This document shows, in pieces, positions 49,161 through 60,900 of a stretch of DNA of 64,000 bases. The notes beneath the pieces were generated by a model, which was given only the letters and a program-made list of their open reading frames with translations, was not told where the DNA came from and did not search any database. Made by a program: the position numbers and the translations under genes. The stretch is from Pelecanus crispus (Eukaryota > Chordata > Aves > Pelecaniformes > Pelecanidae): NCBI RefSeq assembly GCF_030463565.1, contig NC_134655.1:9064372-9128371 (forward strand), given 5' to 3'. The first letter of the stretch is position 1; every line of letters begins with the position of its first letter.

Positions 49161-52100
49161 CCGGTGCCGAAGTCCCCATCGCCAACCCTTGAGCGTGTCC
49201 ACATGACAGCTTTAATGACTCCCGGAAAGCTTTTACATGGGCACCGTGGCTTGTGTCAGTTACTCCAGTTTCAAACAGGTGCATGTAAGCCTTGTTTTAA
49301 GCAATTGGCTATCGTCCTGGAGTAGACGAGGCCAGAATTAATTTTCTCTATTTAATTTACGATTCAACATTTTTACTCTAAACTGTATACTGATGCTTGG
49401 GGACCAGCAGGTGCATTTAATCAGTACATAAACCATACCCAAGCAGTCCTGTTTCTTCTCATTCCTGCGCTCTCTCGCACGAGCACACCATTCCTCACAC
49501 CCAATCTGCTGCTCAGCTTTCTTTCCTCTTTCCCTTTTAAATGGCACAGACAGCTGATGAAGAGCCAGGCACTCACCTTGACCCAGACTCGAAGCTCCAT
49601 CAGACTTTCTCAGCAGGAACAGCCAGGCTTGAAATGAGAGGTAATGCTTGGCAGGTGCTCCCAGGAGACTGGCCAAAAATAAATGCACTCTCCAGTTAAT
49701 TTCCATCGAGTACTACTAACATCTCTCCTTTAAGAGTGCAGCTAAAGCATTTGATTTACGCAAGGCGAGGAGGTTCTGTATTTGTTTGCAGTAGCAGTGG
49801 CAGACCCAGCACACAACAGGGAATGTTCAGACCCATTTTAAGCTCCTACGTAAGGCACCCATGCTCCCCATACAGACAAGGGATCTTTTAGGGTGTGATT
49901 CAGAGCACTGTAATTAGGAACCTGCCTCTCACCTTTGATTATAGCAGGAGTCTAGACATCTAATTTAGGCAGAGAAATGACATACTTAAAATTAGCTTGT
50001 ACAAATATCCCCCAATGCATCGGTTCTGCAAGGAACCAGACTGGAGGCTCTCTGGGAAGATGGTTACGGCGAGTAGCACTCAGCGCTTGGCAGGCGGTGA
50101 GAAGCGGAGTAAGCCTGTTTACAGGGAGCTCTACTCAGCCGTGACTTCCACCAGCCAAGCCACTGCAGCCAGCCACAGCACACCGCAGGCTGGGGGGGGA
50201 TCCGAGCCCTGAAGACCCCCAGCCGCTTCCCTCAGCTCAGCTGCTGGCGCTGAAGGAGGGAAGTCTGTTGGATCTCAGCTCTGGCACAGGACCAGAGCCG
50301 GCAGCACGGCGACCCGCCAGCCCATTGCCCAGGGAAACCTACTCCTTCCTTCTCCACGGTGATGCAGCTGTGACGGAAGAGACTGGGAATATCCCCGAGT
50401 CCCTTAACCGCAAGGCTGCTGGGGTGGTGCAGGCTAAGGGCTGTTTGTAGCCTTGCCATCTCATACTACTGCTTGCTTTTGCTTTTTTTTTTTTTTTTTT
50501 AAAGGAACCACTTGGATCATAACTTTAATCAAGACTTTAGAAAACAAGGCATTTAGAAAATTTGACCAGATGCATTCCAGCTTCATAAGGGAATTTAAAA
50601 GACCCCCAAATTAGCAAATTTTTTACTTAAAAAAAAGAATCGGTGTATTTGGAAACAGGGCCATAAAATAACAATACCTCAGCCAGGAGATGGACACAGG
50701 TGGAAATGTAATTCAGCCTCTGAAATTGCTCATTTTAAATTGTGTACAGTATTTTCATTTTCCATCACAGATAACTGTGTGGCAAAGCTATGCATTGCTA
50801 CATGACAGCTCATTCTGCTTTTAAAACAGCAGCACTTCAGCAGGCAGCTAAATTGATGCTTTTTATGTGTCCATCACTTATCAAGGGTAATTGATTAGTG
50901 CCTGCGAGGGGCTCCGAGATCTAACGGATTACATGTTCTGAGCCTGCTAAATTATTTGAATAGATTTAGGAAGAAAAAGATTCTAAATCAGATTTTTGTC
51001 TGACCCAGCATTACCTTTCCTGATCAGCATTTCCCCTTCCCTTGAAACATATTTTTGCTCAGAGAGACAAAAGCATGCTAAGCCCAGGGAGCAGATTTTC
51101 AAAGGCAGCAAGAAGACTTAAACATGATACCTGTTAAAACATAATGGGAAGCAAGTACATTTTCCCACTAAAAGTTTCTCCGGTGGCTGTTTATTCCGCT
51201 ATTTAAAGATTACCGCTTTAATCTAGCTCAAGAGAAGAAAATGAAACAGTCTTAGCCCCCTCGGGCTTGCAGGAAAGCAATCCAGCGGGAAGACGGCACT
51301 GCACTCCTGGACACCATAACGCGCGCAAGGCTCCGGCCTCGGCACGGGCGCATCCTCTGCGGAGCAACTGGAAGCGTTTAAGCCTGGGCTGCCTGCCTTA
51401 AACACAACCCGAACCCAGAATAGCCTGGACTCCTGGGCACAGGTCAGGCGATGCTGAGTCACTTGCTGGCCAGTCCCCAGGCTCTCCAGCTGCCCTGGGC
51501 TCAGCCTCCCTTAAAGACACAACCGGTGCCCGCCGCATGCAGCCCGGCTCTGGCTGGGCACAACCAGCCACGGACAGCACCCTCGGATGTCGGGGGCTTC
51601 AGCCAGATGAGTGGTTCCACCGTGAATTCCCAGTTCGTACCGCCCCGTTTCCCTCCAGCTTCAGCGCATGGCACTGCTGCTGCCTGCCTGCCAATTAAAT
51701 GCTACATTCATACATTTCTTTGTAATTATGAATCAACTCACAAGCATTGGTGCGCACCCCAGGCTCACACAGAACGGCAAACAATATACTGTCACGGGTT
51801 GCATCAGCTGCTGCCATGCTCTCTCATGCCTTCAGGCTTGCTAAAGCTGATCTAACTCTAATATAATAGCCTTTTTACCCGCCTCCTCCCCCAACAATTA
51901 CCAGAGGCTTGGAAAGCCATTGAAATGCAAATAGCTGATGGAGATGTTATTGGGGAACCAGACTGGGAAGGTACAAATGTTGTCCTGCTAGCTTCCTTTA
52001 GTTTGACTCAAACGGGACCGTAATCCTGAATTTCTCTTTGTATAAATAGGAAGAGAGGCAATATTGTGAATGCACGGACAGCCTGGTATAGCAGCTGAAC

Positions 52101-52789
52101 CCCATCTTCCCCAGTTTAGCTTCTCTGTAATCTGGGACCCCTGTTACTCCCGTTAGCTGCTGCAGCAGCGGAGAGAATTGCACAGTACAGAAGCGTCCGC
52201 AACTCCGATGGCATGGTGCGAGCGTGCTGAACTACACTAACTTACTGAAAACCCACCCTGGTGCGGGTTTTAAAGACCTTCCCCCTGGAAGGTTTGTGGA
52301 AGGCAAGGCACTGGGAACTGTGGAGCCTGCAATCTTCTGTGTGGCCATAGATGAAAATCAGCAATAGAGCATCCCTGTCCCTGCTATCCCACCACATCCT
52401 TCAACCCCAGCACTTGGAAAGAAGACTGTAACTCCTCCACGGTCCGTTTGCTCACTATCTTTTCAAGTGATGTTCCCATCAAGGACAAAAAGCACCGTCT
52501 GGACCCGAGGCAGTCCCGACATTCGGCTGGAGCAGCGGGGGACAGCAGCATCTCCCAACTGCTGTAAGGTGGGGTGGGACTAGGACAACCCAGACACTTC
52601 GTCAGGCTTTCAGTCCCCACTAAGGCTTTAGGAAGTCCTCCTAAATGTAGGCTGCATCCTCACCCCCTTTTCTGTAGTGAAACAACCTATAAATATCAAC
52701 ACAGAAAATATTTACTGTATTATTAACAAGTCCCTCTCCCCATTTAAAAGAGATGTAGAGAAGAGGGTCCGGCACCTGGCGCACATGAA
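49161..52789. other. Intergenic, possible conserved non-coding segments
   Basis: No coding exon recognised. A T run lies at 50486-50500. Stretches at about 50740-51220 and 51890-51980 are A+T-rich and non-repetitive with homeodomain- and octamer-like words (gggtaattgattag, gaaatgcaaatag). They have the look of conserved non-coding elements, but this cannot be shown from one genome. Confidence 0.4.
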
Positions 52790-53183
52790 CTCCAAGGGGC
52801 AGCTTGTCTGCTTTGGCAAGGAGGCGGCCGAGGGCAGACCTAATCATAGCTTACAGCTACTTAAGGGCAGTTATTAAGATGACGGAGCCAAACTCTTCTT
52901 GGCAGTGGCAAGCAACGCAACAGGGGGTGACGGCCAAAGCAGCGGTCAGGGTCAGTGGGAGGGTCAGGCTGGACCCAGGAGAATCTCCTTCGGCGGGCAG
53001 CGGGGCAGCTCTGCCGTAGGTCACCCAGGGAGGTGGAGGAGCCTCCACCCGGGAGGTTTTCCACCCCCCGCCAGCCAAAGCCGCGGCCGGTGTGACCGGC
53101 TGCCCGTGGGTCCGCTCCGAGGGGGCCTTCGGGCTGGAGACCTCCAGAGGTCGCTTCCAGCCAATATTTCTGTGGCTCCGTAA
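52790..53183 (+). mobile_element. CR1 LINE, older degraded 3' end
   Basis: This element reads on the plus strand. It matches another CR1 subfamily: the lead-in ggcaaggaggcggccgaggg, then cttacagctacttaaggg, gacggagccaaactcttctt, and the 3' terminal signature gacctccagaggtcgcttcc, followed by a diverged ttctgtggctccg tail at about 53170-53183. Reading frames are broken by several stops and indels, and GC content has drifted upward. It is a dead, 5'-truncated copy. The left boundary is uncertain and may reach about 52735. Confidence 0.8.
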
Positions 53184-53297
53184 CCTCCACGTTAAAAACT
53201 TGGCATTAAAGGGTGACATTGCAGCAGCTCCCTCCCTTGCACTTCTGCCGAGCCCCTTCCCAGGAGCGGGGCTGAGCACCCACGCCTGCACCGCTGC

Positions 53298-54489
53298 TGC
53301 TCCACAGCCCCGGGGGTCCTGCCCCACAGCCGGCACTCGCTGCTCCCACAGCTCCGGGAGTGCTGCCCACGGGCACACACGGCTCCCACAGCCCATGGGG
53401 GTCCTGCCCACGGGCACACACGGCTCCCACAGCCCATGGGGGTCATGCCCACCGGCACACACGGCTCCCACAGCCCCGGGGGTCCTGCCCACGGGCACAC
53501 AAGGCTCCCACAGCCCCGGGGGCCCTGCCCCACAGCCGGCACTCGCTGCTCCCACAGCTCCGGGGGTCCTGCCCCACAGCCGGCACTCGCTGCTCCCACA
53601 GCCCCGGGGGTCCTGCCCACGGACACTCGCTGCTCCCACAGCTCCGGGGGCCCTGCCCCACAGCCGGCACTCGCTGCTCCCACAGCCCCGGGGGTCCTGC
53701 CCCACAGCCGGCACTCGCTGCTCCCACAGCTCTGGGGGTCCTGCCCACGGGCACTCGCTGCTCCCACAGCCCCGGGGGTCCTGCCCACGGGCACTCGCTG
53801 CTCCCACAGCCCCGGGGGTCCTGCCTGCCGGCACACACAGCTCCCACAGCCCATGGGGGTCCTGCCCCACAGCTGGCACTCGCTGCTCCCACAGCCCCGG
53901 GGTCCTGCCCACGGGCACTCGCTGCTCCCACAGCCCCGGGGGTCCTGCCCCACAGCCCCGGGGGTCCTGCCCGCCGGCACACACGGCTCCCACAGCCCCG
54001 GGGGTCCTGCCCACGGGCACACACGGCTCCCACAGCCCCCGGGGGTCCTGCCCACGGGCACACACGGCTCCCACAGCCCCGGGGGTCCTGCCGCACAGCC
54101 GGCACTCGCTGCTCCCACAGCCCCGGGGGTCCTGCCCACCGGCACACACGGCTCCCACAGCCCCGGGGGTCCTGCCCCACAGCCCCGGGGGCCCTGCCTG
54201 CCGGCACACACGGCTCCCACAGCCCATGGGGGTCCTGCCCCACAGCCGGCACTCGCTGCTCCCACAGCCCCGGGGTCCTGCCCACGGGCACTCGCTGCTC
54301 CCACAGCCCCGGGGGTCCTGCCCGCCGGCACACATGGCTCCCACAGCCCCGGGGGTCCTGCCCACGGGCACACACGGCTCCCACAGCCCCGGGGGTCCTG
54401 CCCACGGGCACACACGGCTCCCACAGCCCCGGGGTCCTGCCCACGGGCACTCGCTGCTCCCACAGCCCCGGGGCCCTGCCCGCCGGGCC
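53298..54489 (+). repeat. GC-rich minisatellite (40/44-bp composite units)
   Basis: About 28 head-to-tail units share a core ctcccacagccccgggggtc with variants ctccg, ccatg and cccg. The core alternates with three linker types: one ending cacacacgg, one cacagccggcactcgctg (44-bp unit), and one cacgggcactcgctg (40-bp unit). Two short 22-bp units also occur. Blocks starting at 53821 and 54194 are near copies of each other at an offset of 373 bases. Because the unit has few stop triplets in any frame, very long open frames cross it on both strands; these are artefacts. It lies about 440 bases upstream of the presumed CD99L2 start codon and is probably polymorphic. Confidence 0.93.
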
Positions 54490-54926
54490 CTCCCCGCCCC
54501 GCCCGCCGCTACAGCGCATCACACCCCGGCAGCAGCGTCCCAAAGCCCCGCACAGGTTTCCTGCACATCTCCTCATCGCTGTTTGCAGCGCGGATTCTCC
54601 CCACTTCGGTGAGCAAACACGGGGCTGCGCGCAGCGGCAGCCGGGCCGCACGCCCGGCGGGAGGATGCGCGCCGGGGCCGGGCGGGCAGGGGCGCGTTTT
54701 GGCCGCCAAGCGAAGAGGCGGGCAGGGCACGGAGCCGCCCGGCGCGGCAGCCGCCGGTGCCGGGGCCCAGCAAGCCCCGCCGGCGCTCCGCCGCTTGGCG
54801 GGGGCGGCCCGGGGCCGGGGCCGGGCCCGGTGCGGGGGCGGTGGCTCCGTGTGCCCGCCCCGCCCCGCCCCGCCCCGGCGGAGGCAGGCGGCCGCGCCCG
54901 CCACAGACGCGCAGCCCCGCCGCGAC
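54490..54926 (+). promoter_or_regulatory. CD99L2: Promoter and 5' UTR of presumed CD99L2
   Basis: CpG-rich sequence with a run of tandem GC boxes (ccccgcccc repeated about four times) at 54854-54878, roughly 50-70 bases before the ATG. No TATA box is visible. This is a typical TATA-less, Sp1-type housekeeping promoter. The transcription start is not fixed; the GC boxes suggest about 54880-54910. A donor-like ttcg/gtgagc at about 54608 could end an upstream alternative exon. Confidence 0.6.
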
Positions 54927-54984
54927 ATGGCCGGCCGCCGCCTCCCGGGGCTCCTCCTCGCCTTCGCCGCGCTGCTGGGCGCAG
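54927..54984 (+). CDS. CD99L2: Signal-peptide first exon, probably CD99L2
   Basis: The ATG sits in a good Kozak context (G at -3 and +4). It opens 19 codons plus one base, MAGRRLPGLLLAFAALLGA, then the donor GTAAGG (54985-54990). This is a classic signal peptide: two arginines, a leucine/alanine core and small residues near the end. The exon ends in phase 1 with a G, as in CD99-family genes where exon 1 holds the signal peptide. CD99L2 is a type I membrane glycoprotein of leukocytes and endothelium that takes part in transmigration. The name is inferred mainly from position: in human Xq28, CD99L2 lies head to head with HMGB3. No later exon is visible in the remaining 9 kb; mammalian CD99L2 has a long first intron. 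A different secreted or membrane protein remains possible. Confidence 0.6.
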
Positions 54985-57900
54985 GTAAGGGCGGCCCGGC
55001 CGCCGGCACCGCGGGGCGGCAGAGGAAGGGGCGGCCCGGGGAAGCGGGGGGGGGTCCCGCGGGGCGCGGCGGGGGGCGCGGCGCCGTTTGCGCATGATCG
55101 CGGCGCCGGGCCCGGCCCAGGCACGGCGGAAGCCCCCTCCCCGTCCGGCCGGGGCCACCCCGCAGGATGCGCCCCCGGGGGAAACGGCGCGGGGGGTGCG
55201 GCCCCCTCCCCTCCTTTGGGGGGCTCCCCGGGGTGGGGGGTGCGGCCCCCGCCCCTCCTTTGGGGGGGCTCCCCGGGGTGGGGGGTGCAGCCCCCGCCCC
55301 TCCTTTGGGGGGCTCCCCGGGGGGGGTGCGGCCCCCTCCCCTCCTTTGGGGGGCTCCCGGGGGGGGGTGCGGCCCCCGCCCCTCCTTTGGGGGGGCTCCC
55401 CGGGGTGGGGGGTGCGGCCCCCGCCCCTCCTTTGGGGGGGCTCCCGGGGGGGGTGCGGCCCCCGCCCCTCCTTTGGGGGGGCTCCCGGGGGGAGTGCGGC
55501 CCCCGCCCCTCCTTTGGGGGGCTCCCCGGGGGAGGGGGGTGCGGCCCCCGGCAGCGTGCGGCTTTCCCCGGGGGGGGGGTGTGTGGGGGGCTCACGGGGC
55601 CGAGGTGCACCCCGAGGAGGGTCCCTAGCCGGGGCCCCAGGAGGATGCAGGGCCCCAGGGGATCGCCCCTGGGGGCGGCTGCACCCCCGGGGCCCCGCCC
55701 TGCGCAGCGCACACCGGCACCGCAGCGGCTGGCGGGACGCCAGCCCGGCCACCGGGGCCCGGCTAGCCCAAGCCATGCCCCGGCCACCCCCTCGTCCCCC
55801 CGAGCCCCCCGCGGCTGGGCTCTTACCGTCCCCCGCCAGCGCCCGTCCCTTCTCCCCCCGCCCGGCGGCGGGGGATGCTCCCGCACAGGTATCTGACGGA
55901 TAGGACGGCTCTACAGCTGTCATGAGATGACGGTACCGGTGATTAAAGCATCTCGGAACGCAGCGCCTGCCTCTCGGTGAGGAGCTGTCACAGCGATGTG
56001 CAAGCAGAGCCCGCCGTGCTGCAGGTATAAAGCCCCGTAGCAGCCTGCGTCTCAGATAATCCAAAACAGAGGGACTCGGGGAGTCGTCGTGAAAGGAGTT
56101 TGGTTTTGTCTCCCTGCTGACGGAGCTGTTGGATGAGCGGATTCTCTGTGTGACCCAAATTTCTCGGGCTGCTGGTTGTGTTCTCGCTCTTTTTTTAGTC
56201 CCGCTGCTGTTTCTGCAGATCAGACTAGTCTAACCCAGAAATCAATCCCAGCTGGACAGTGACTAGGAAGATAAGGGAAAAAATCATGCTGGGGGGGGGG
56301 GGCATTAAAATTAATGCAAAGCTTTCTACAACTCACTCTTTGTTTCCTTTAAAAAAAAAAACAAAAACACAACACTCTTAAAAAGCTGTTTGTTTCTTTG
56401 AATAGAAAAAAAGTCCTCTTAGAGGTACAGGGAAAAAGGACAGCAATTATGTAAAAGGCCTTGGGAAAGTTTTTCTAAAAAAAATCTGCTATTAGCTAGG
56501 AGGCACCCATCAAACGCAGATTGGTTGGAGGTTATTAGCATCAAAATGAAGAGTGAACGGGGCGCCAGCAGCTTTTGCTGTTGGAAGAGATTAGGTTTAC
56601 CATGAGTCAGCCTGGAATTAGTCTCTGTTTGCATTAGGTACTTACCTGCTCGTGCACCTGGAAGGGTAACAGCATGGTACAGAGTTGCTTATGCTCACCA
56701 GTTTAGTGGCTATATTTTCAATTGGTGGATATCGGTTTGACAGGCTGAGCTGAGACTGTGCACAAAGTCCTGATTTTAGATTAAAAAAAAAAAAAATCTG
56801 AATAGTCAGCAGTAAAGCTATTTGCATTCTGTATTGTTTGCAATGTGGGCAAAGAAAAATGCTGTTCTGTTTCATTTCGGAGCACTGGGTCCAGCTCTTC
56901 AATATCCTTGGCTGTGTTTGTATCAAAGTGAATTTCACTGAAACGGTCATAAATCATTCCTGCCAGCGTGAGGCTTCACAGGTAACTGAACAACATTATG
57001 TTCAGCTCCTGTCTGGGCTGCTTTAAATTGCTTCTCTGCGGAAATAACTATATAAAGGTAAGCGGGCTCTGCACTTGCAACCTCTTCTGTGCAGAGCCCT
57101 GCCGACACCGGGCGCAGAGAGACGAGGTGCTGGTGCGCGGCTTCAGCCTTTCCGCGTGGCCTCCGGTTCCTCCTGTGGTGCTTCGGTATTTCGCTGGTGG
57201 CTCTCCGGACCCACGGGTGCGTGCCTGCTCCTCCCTCTGGCTCTCTCCCAAACGTTTTGGAGCAGCTTTGCAGCACCTGGAAGAAGGCTCAGGGAGCCCT
57301 TCCCCACCTGAGTGCTGAACTGGCTTTTCGGGTACCAGGGCAGCCTCCCCGCTGTCATCCCATGTCCACAGGAAAATACCAGGTGGTGGGAAGGAAGCGG
57401 GTTTCCGAGGCAGGGCTTTCTACCCCAGCTCCTCAGTACAGCAGCAAGAGAAATCAAATGCCTTCATTGCCGCTATTCACCAGCTTTTTTTTGGCTTCTT
57501 GTTCCGAAACAGTCTTTCCAGCGTTGCCGGCAGCGGGTCGCAGACAGCCCAGTCTCTTGCAAGCTCGGAGGTTTACAAATTACCAAGAATCAAGGATAGC
57601 AAACTAGACAACAAAATTGGTACTTGGTGTGATTCCTGCAGCTGATGTCCGGATCCACCACTGACACAAGAATAATGTGCATCTTGGCTGTGGCTGTCTA
57701 GTAAAGCAGGATCAAACCCCCGCTTTTTAACTGAAAAAATATGATAGGTTTTGGGTTTCTCTTTGGTCAGATCCCACTGCGTTTCCCGTCACATGTGACT
57801 GTGCGCTGCAGTGCCCGGTGGGCTATCGGACACAGCCGTGCCGCGTCCGTCTGCGCATCCGAGCTGCCGTGCTCCCTCCGCCCTCACCGCCCGTCTGGCC

Positions 57901-60900
57901 GCAGGTGCCATACTGGAAATAGGAATTGCTCGTAGGGCACTGAGCCGTTTTCCAGTGCTGCTAAACTCCAGGGTATTCCCACGGTGCAGTGCGGGGGGCA
58001 GAAGCATTACCGTATTTTGAGGTGGTGGAGAAAACCAAACGCCCGGTAAAACCTTTTTGCTGCAGCTGGAGCAGCAGGCAGAGGCGAGCGTTCCCTATGC
58101 TAGCGCGTTGCATGATGTTTTAAATGCACAGATCTGTGGCTTTTCCAGAAAGTAGTTATGTTTGAGTCATCCAGGGTTAGCCAGATGTTTGTGCAAAATA
58201 AGGAAAACAGTCAAACAAGGAACTTTCCACAGTCATTTTTTTCCCCTCTTCTGTCCTCGCTTTTGTGGTTATCCAGTACAGAAATGCACTGATGAGTTTT
58301 CATGGACAGACGGCAAATTTGACGTATGAGGTCAGTGTTCTTGCAGGGAGCGCAAGGTTACCTCTTGTAGGCCAGGCAGAAGGGGCACGTCCAGATTTTC
58401 TGCTTTACGTTGTGTAAGAAAAGCTTGAAGAAAAACTTCGTGATTACAAACAGGCTATAAGAATAGTTGGGCATGCCCTCCAAAGTTGCAATATCAGCAG
58501 CGACGGGCGACTCTTCATGTTGTCATCCCGTGTCTTAATAGGCAGCGTCTCACAGATCACCTCTCCTCTCAAGTGTGACTACAATATCCCACCAGCAATT
58601 ACAATAATTACTTAAATGTGAAAGTAATATTAGACAGTATAATTAGCTATTTATAACTGTTGCACAGATGGCTGCAGTCACTGCAGGCGGCTCCTCTGCA
58701 CAGTCTCTGCACAACGGTGCCCAACCGAGAGCGCAGAGAAAGCAGAAAGGAGCCAGCTCTTTTCCAGATGTTTTTCCAGGTGTCCGGGCTCCACTTTGCG
58801 GCAGGCAGCGGTGGACGCAGCTGGCAGAAGAGAGGGTGCCGGTGCCGGGTGACCTGCCGGCTCTGCGCCCGTCGCTTGCCAGGGTCGCTCATCACGGTTG
58901 TGCCGGGAGAGTTGCGGGGGGGAATTATCTGGAGTAGAAGCAAAAGCCTTGGTTTGGCACTGCTGTGGAAACTGAAGTAGATAGCAGCATTGTGTAAAGC
59001 ATTTACCTGTGCTAAAAAACTTGTTTAGAATACATTATTATGTTATTAAATTTACAAGGTATCAGCAGCAAGTCAAAGTAATACATTTAAAGAATAATTT
59101 TTACTTTGATAGTGTCTTTAGCACATATGACAAAGAAGGAGAAGCTAAATTGGTTTTCTTACAAATTATCTCTAATCTTTGAACAAATACGCGTTAATTA
59201 AACATGCCGTGCACAGATATTTATGTACATAGCTTTGGAAATAATTAATTTCCATACTTCTGCTTATATTTTGGAACTTTTTCTTCTACCAGCCTAGTGA
59301 TATCTGTTCTTGGAAACAGCCTTTTAACTCTTGGGGTTTTTTTCCCTCTGCAAAAATGTAATTTTTTCCTTACATCTGTTGCAACCATTTCATCCCTTAA
59401 AGCACATAAAACAGAAGAGTCTATTGATCTCCAGTGTTGACTAGAATAAACTTTCAGGACTGCTCGGTTTAAAAACAAATTTGTTTCTCCTTGGAAAAAT
59501 ATCTCCTGGAGGTTTAAGGCATTGACTTTACAATTAACTAAAGGAAAAACTGGGGTTTTATTAGACAGTGCTTCTGAAGCCACTCTAATAACAAAACATA
59601 TGTTTAATAAACTGCATAACACCGATGGCAAAGAGAGAATCTTTGCAATAATTCCTTTGTAATCTGATTGACTTACATAATTCACAACTGGTGGAAGAAC
59701 TTGAATAGAAGAAAACGGAAGACGACGAATGTGGCATATCAAAATGCAGAACATGAAAGGACTTCTTTTGAAAAGGAAACTTCAAAGTTGGGGATCCAGA
59801 TGCTGGATCACTAGCTGTGATTTGGAATGCGAGCACAAGAACGTGTTTGCTGAGCGAACGACGCTTTTGAGGAGAAAACAGAGACCCCCAATGCAAGCCC
59901 GTTAGCTGTCGCAAAGCAAGAGGCGAATGCTTTCTGTACGCTTGCAGGAATTTCAGTGGAGCCGCGCAGGGTCAGGTTTGGTTTTGATTTTCTGAAGCTC
60001 AGTCTACTGGTGCGATATGGATAAAGTTAATGCTAATACATATTTATGAAACTGGCATCTTGTCACTCCAAAATCCTTTTTCATTGCTTTCCAACCTTGT
60101 CTAGGAAGCACAGAAGATTATCGCGGTAGGACTACCGGGGCCACAGGCAGAAAGCTGATGCTGAGTGCAAGCTCCTCTTCCCTGAGACACCCAACCGCAT
60201 GAGCAGCATCTTCAGGGAAGCAGTGGGCCAGGTCTGCTGTAGGGATTCAGTGCTGGCACAGCATATACGTGTAGAAAAGCCAAAGAAAGCAAAACCAGAG
60301 GCATTGGCAAGATTTTGGAGGTGGTGGTTCAGACAGGGAGGAGGAACGCTGCAGACAGCATCACTCTGCTGTTGGAAGACTCCGCAGGCTGGCACGGGTT
60401 TTCTCCAGCAAAGAAGGTGCTGGGAAAAAGAGAATTGCTCGGCATTTTGCTTGCTCTCTGAAACGCTCTCTTTGCCCATGCACAAAGAAATCTGGGTAGA
60501 AAGGAATTGTCAAAGTTGGAGGAATCTTAGTGAAATCCTGCTTCAGAAGGTTGCGCTCCTCGTTGGGTGCTTAGGGGTAGCCGCAGTGCAGGCTCCAGGA
60601 GGGTAGGAGGCAAAAGCTGAACAAGCAGGAGAGGATTCCAGCCCCAGCTGTGGGTGACAAAGGAGTTGCATGTGCTGCAGAAGGGACTTTAGGTATGTGA
60701 TAAGATTTTGAACAGCACATTAATCTGTGACCATAAAGCGTTGTCTGCTGACAAACATGTGTTTTTAGGGGTAGAAGCTTAGGGAAAAGTCTCTATCTCT
60801 GTAGCAGATCTCTATATGACCTATATGGGATGAAAGCAAGCAGCTTGGTGGAGCACGCGGCTCTGCGATGGCCAGCCACCTCCATTCAGGTGCCCCTGCT

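Larger units (their letters stand above)
54490..55160. promoter_or_regulatory. CD99L2: CpG island at presumed CD99L2 exon 1
   Basis: Very high G+C with dense CpG on both sides of the first coding exon. It is bounded on the left by the 40/44-bp minisatellite and on the right by the G-rich minisatellite, whose units are G+C rich with fewer CpGs. Confidence 0.75.

Noticed and set aside
53298-54489. CRISPR-like alternation of repeat and spacer
   Set aside because: The 'spacers' are only three recurring linker types, the genome is vertebrate, and the array is a minisatellite.
53092-56064. Very long open frames (about 370-870 codons) on both strands
   Set aside because: They run through the two minisatellites and the CpG island. 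The products are repeats of Gly/Pro/Ala/Cys-rich units, are open in several frames at once, and break with unit-length changes of 40 versus 44 bases.
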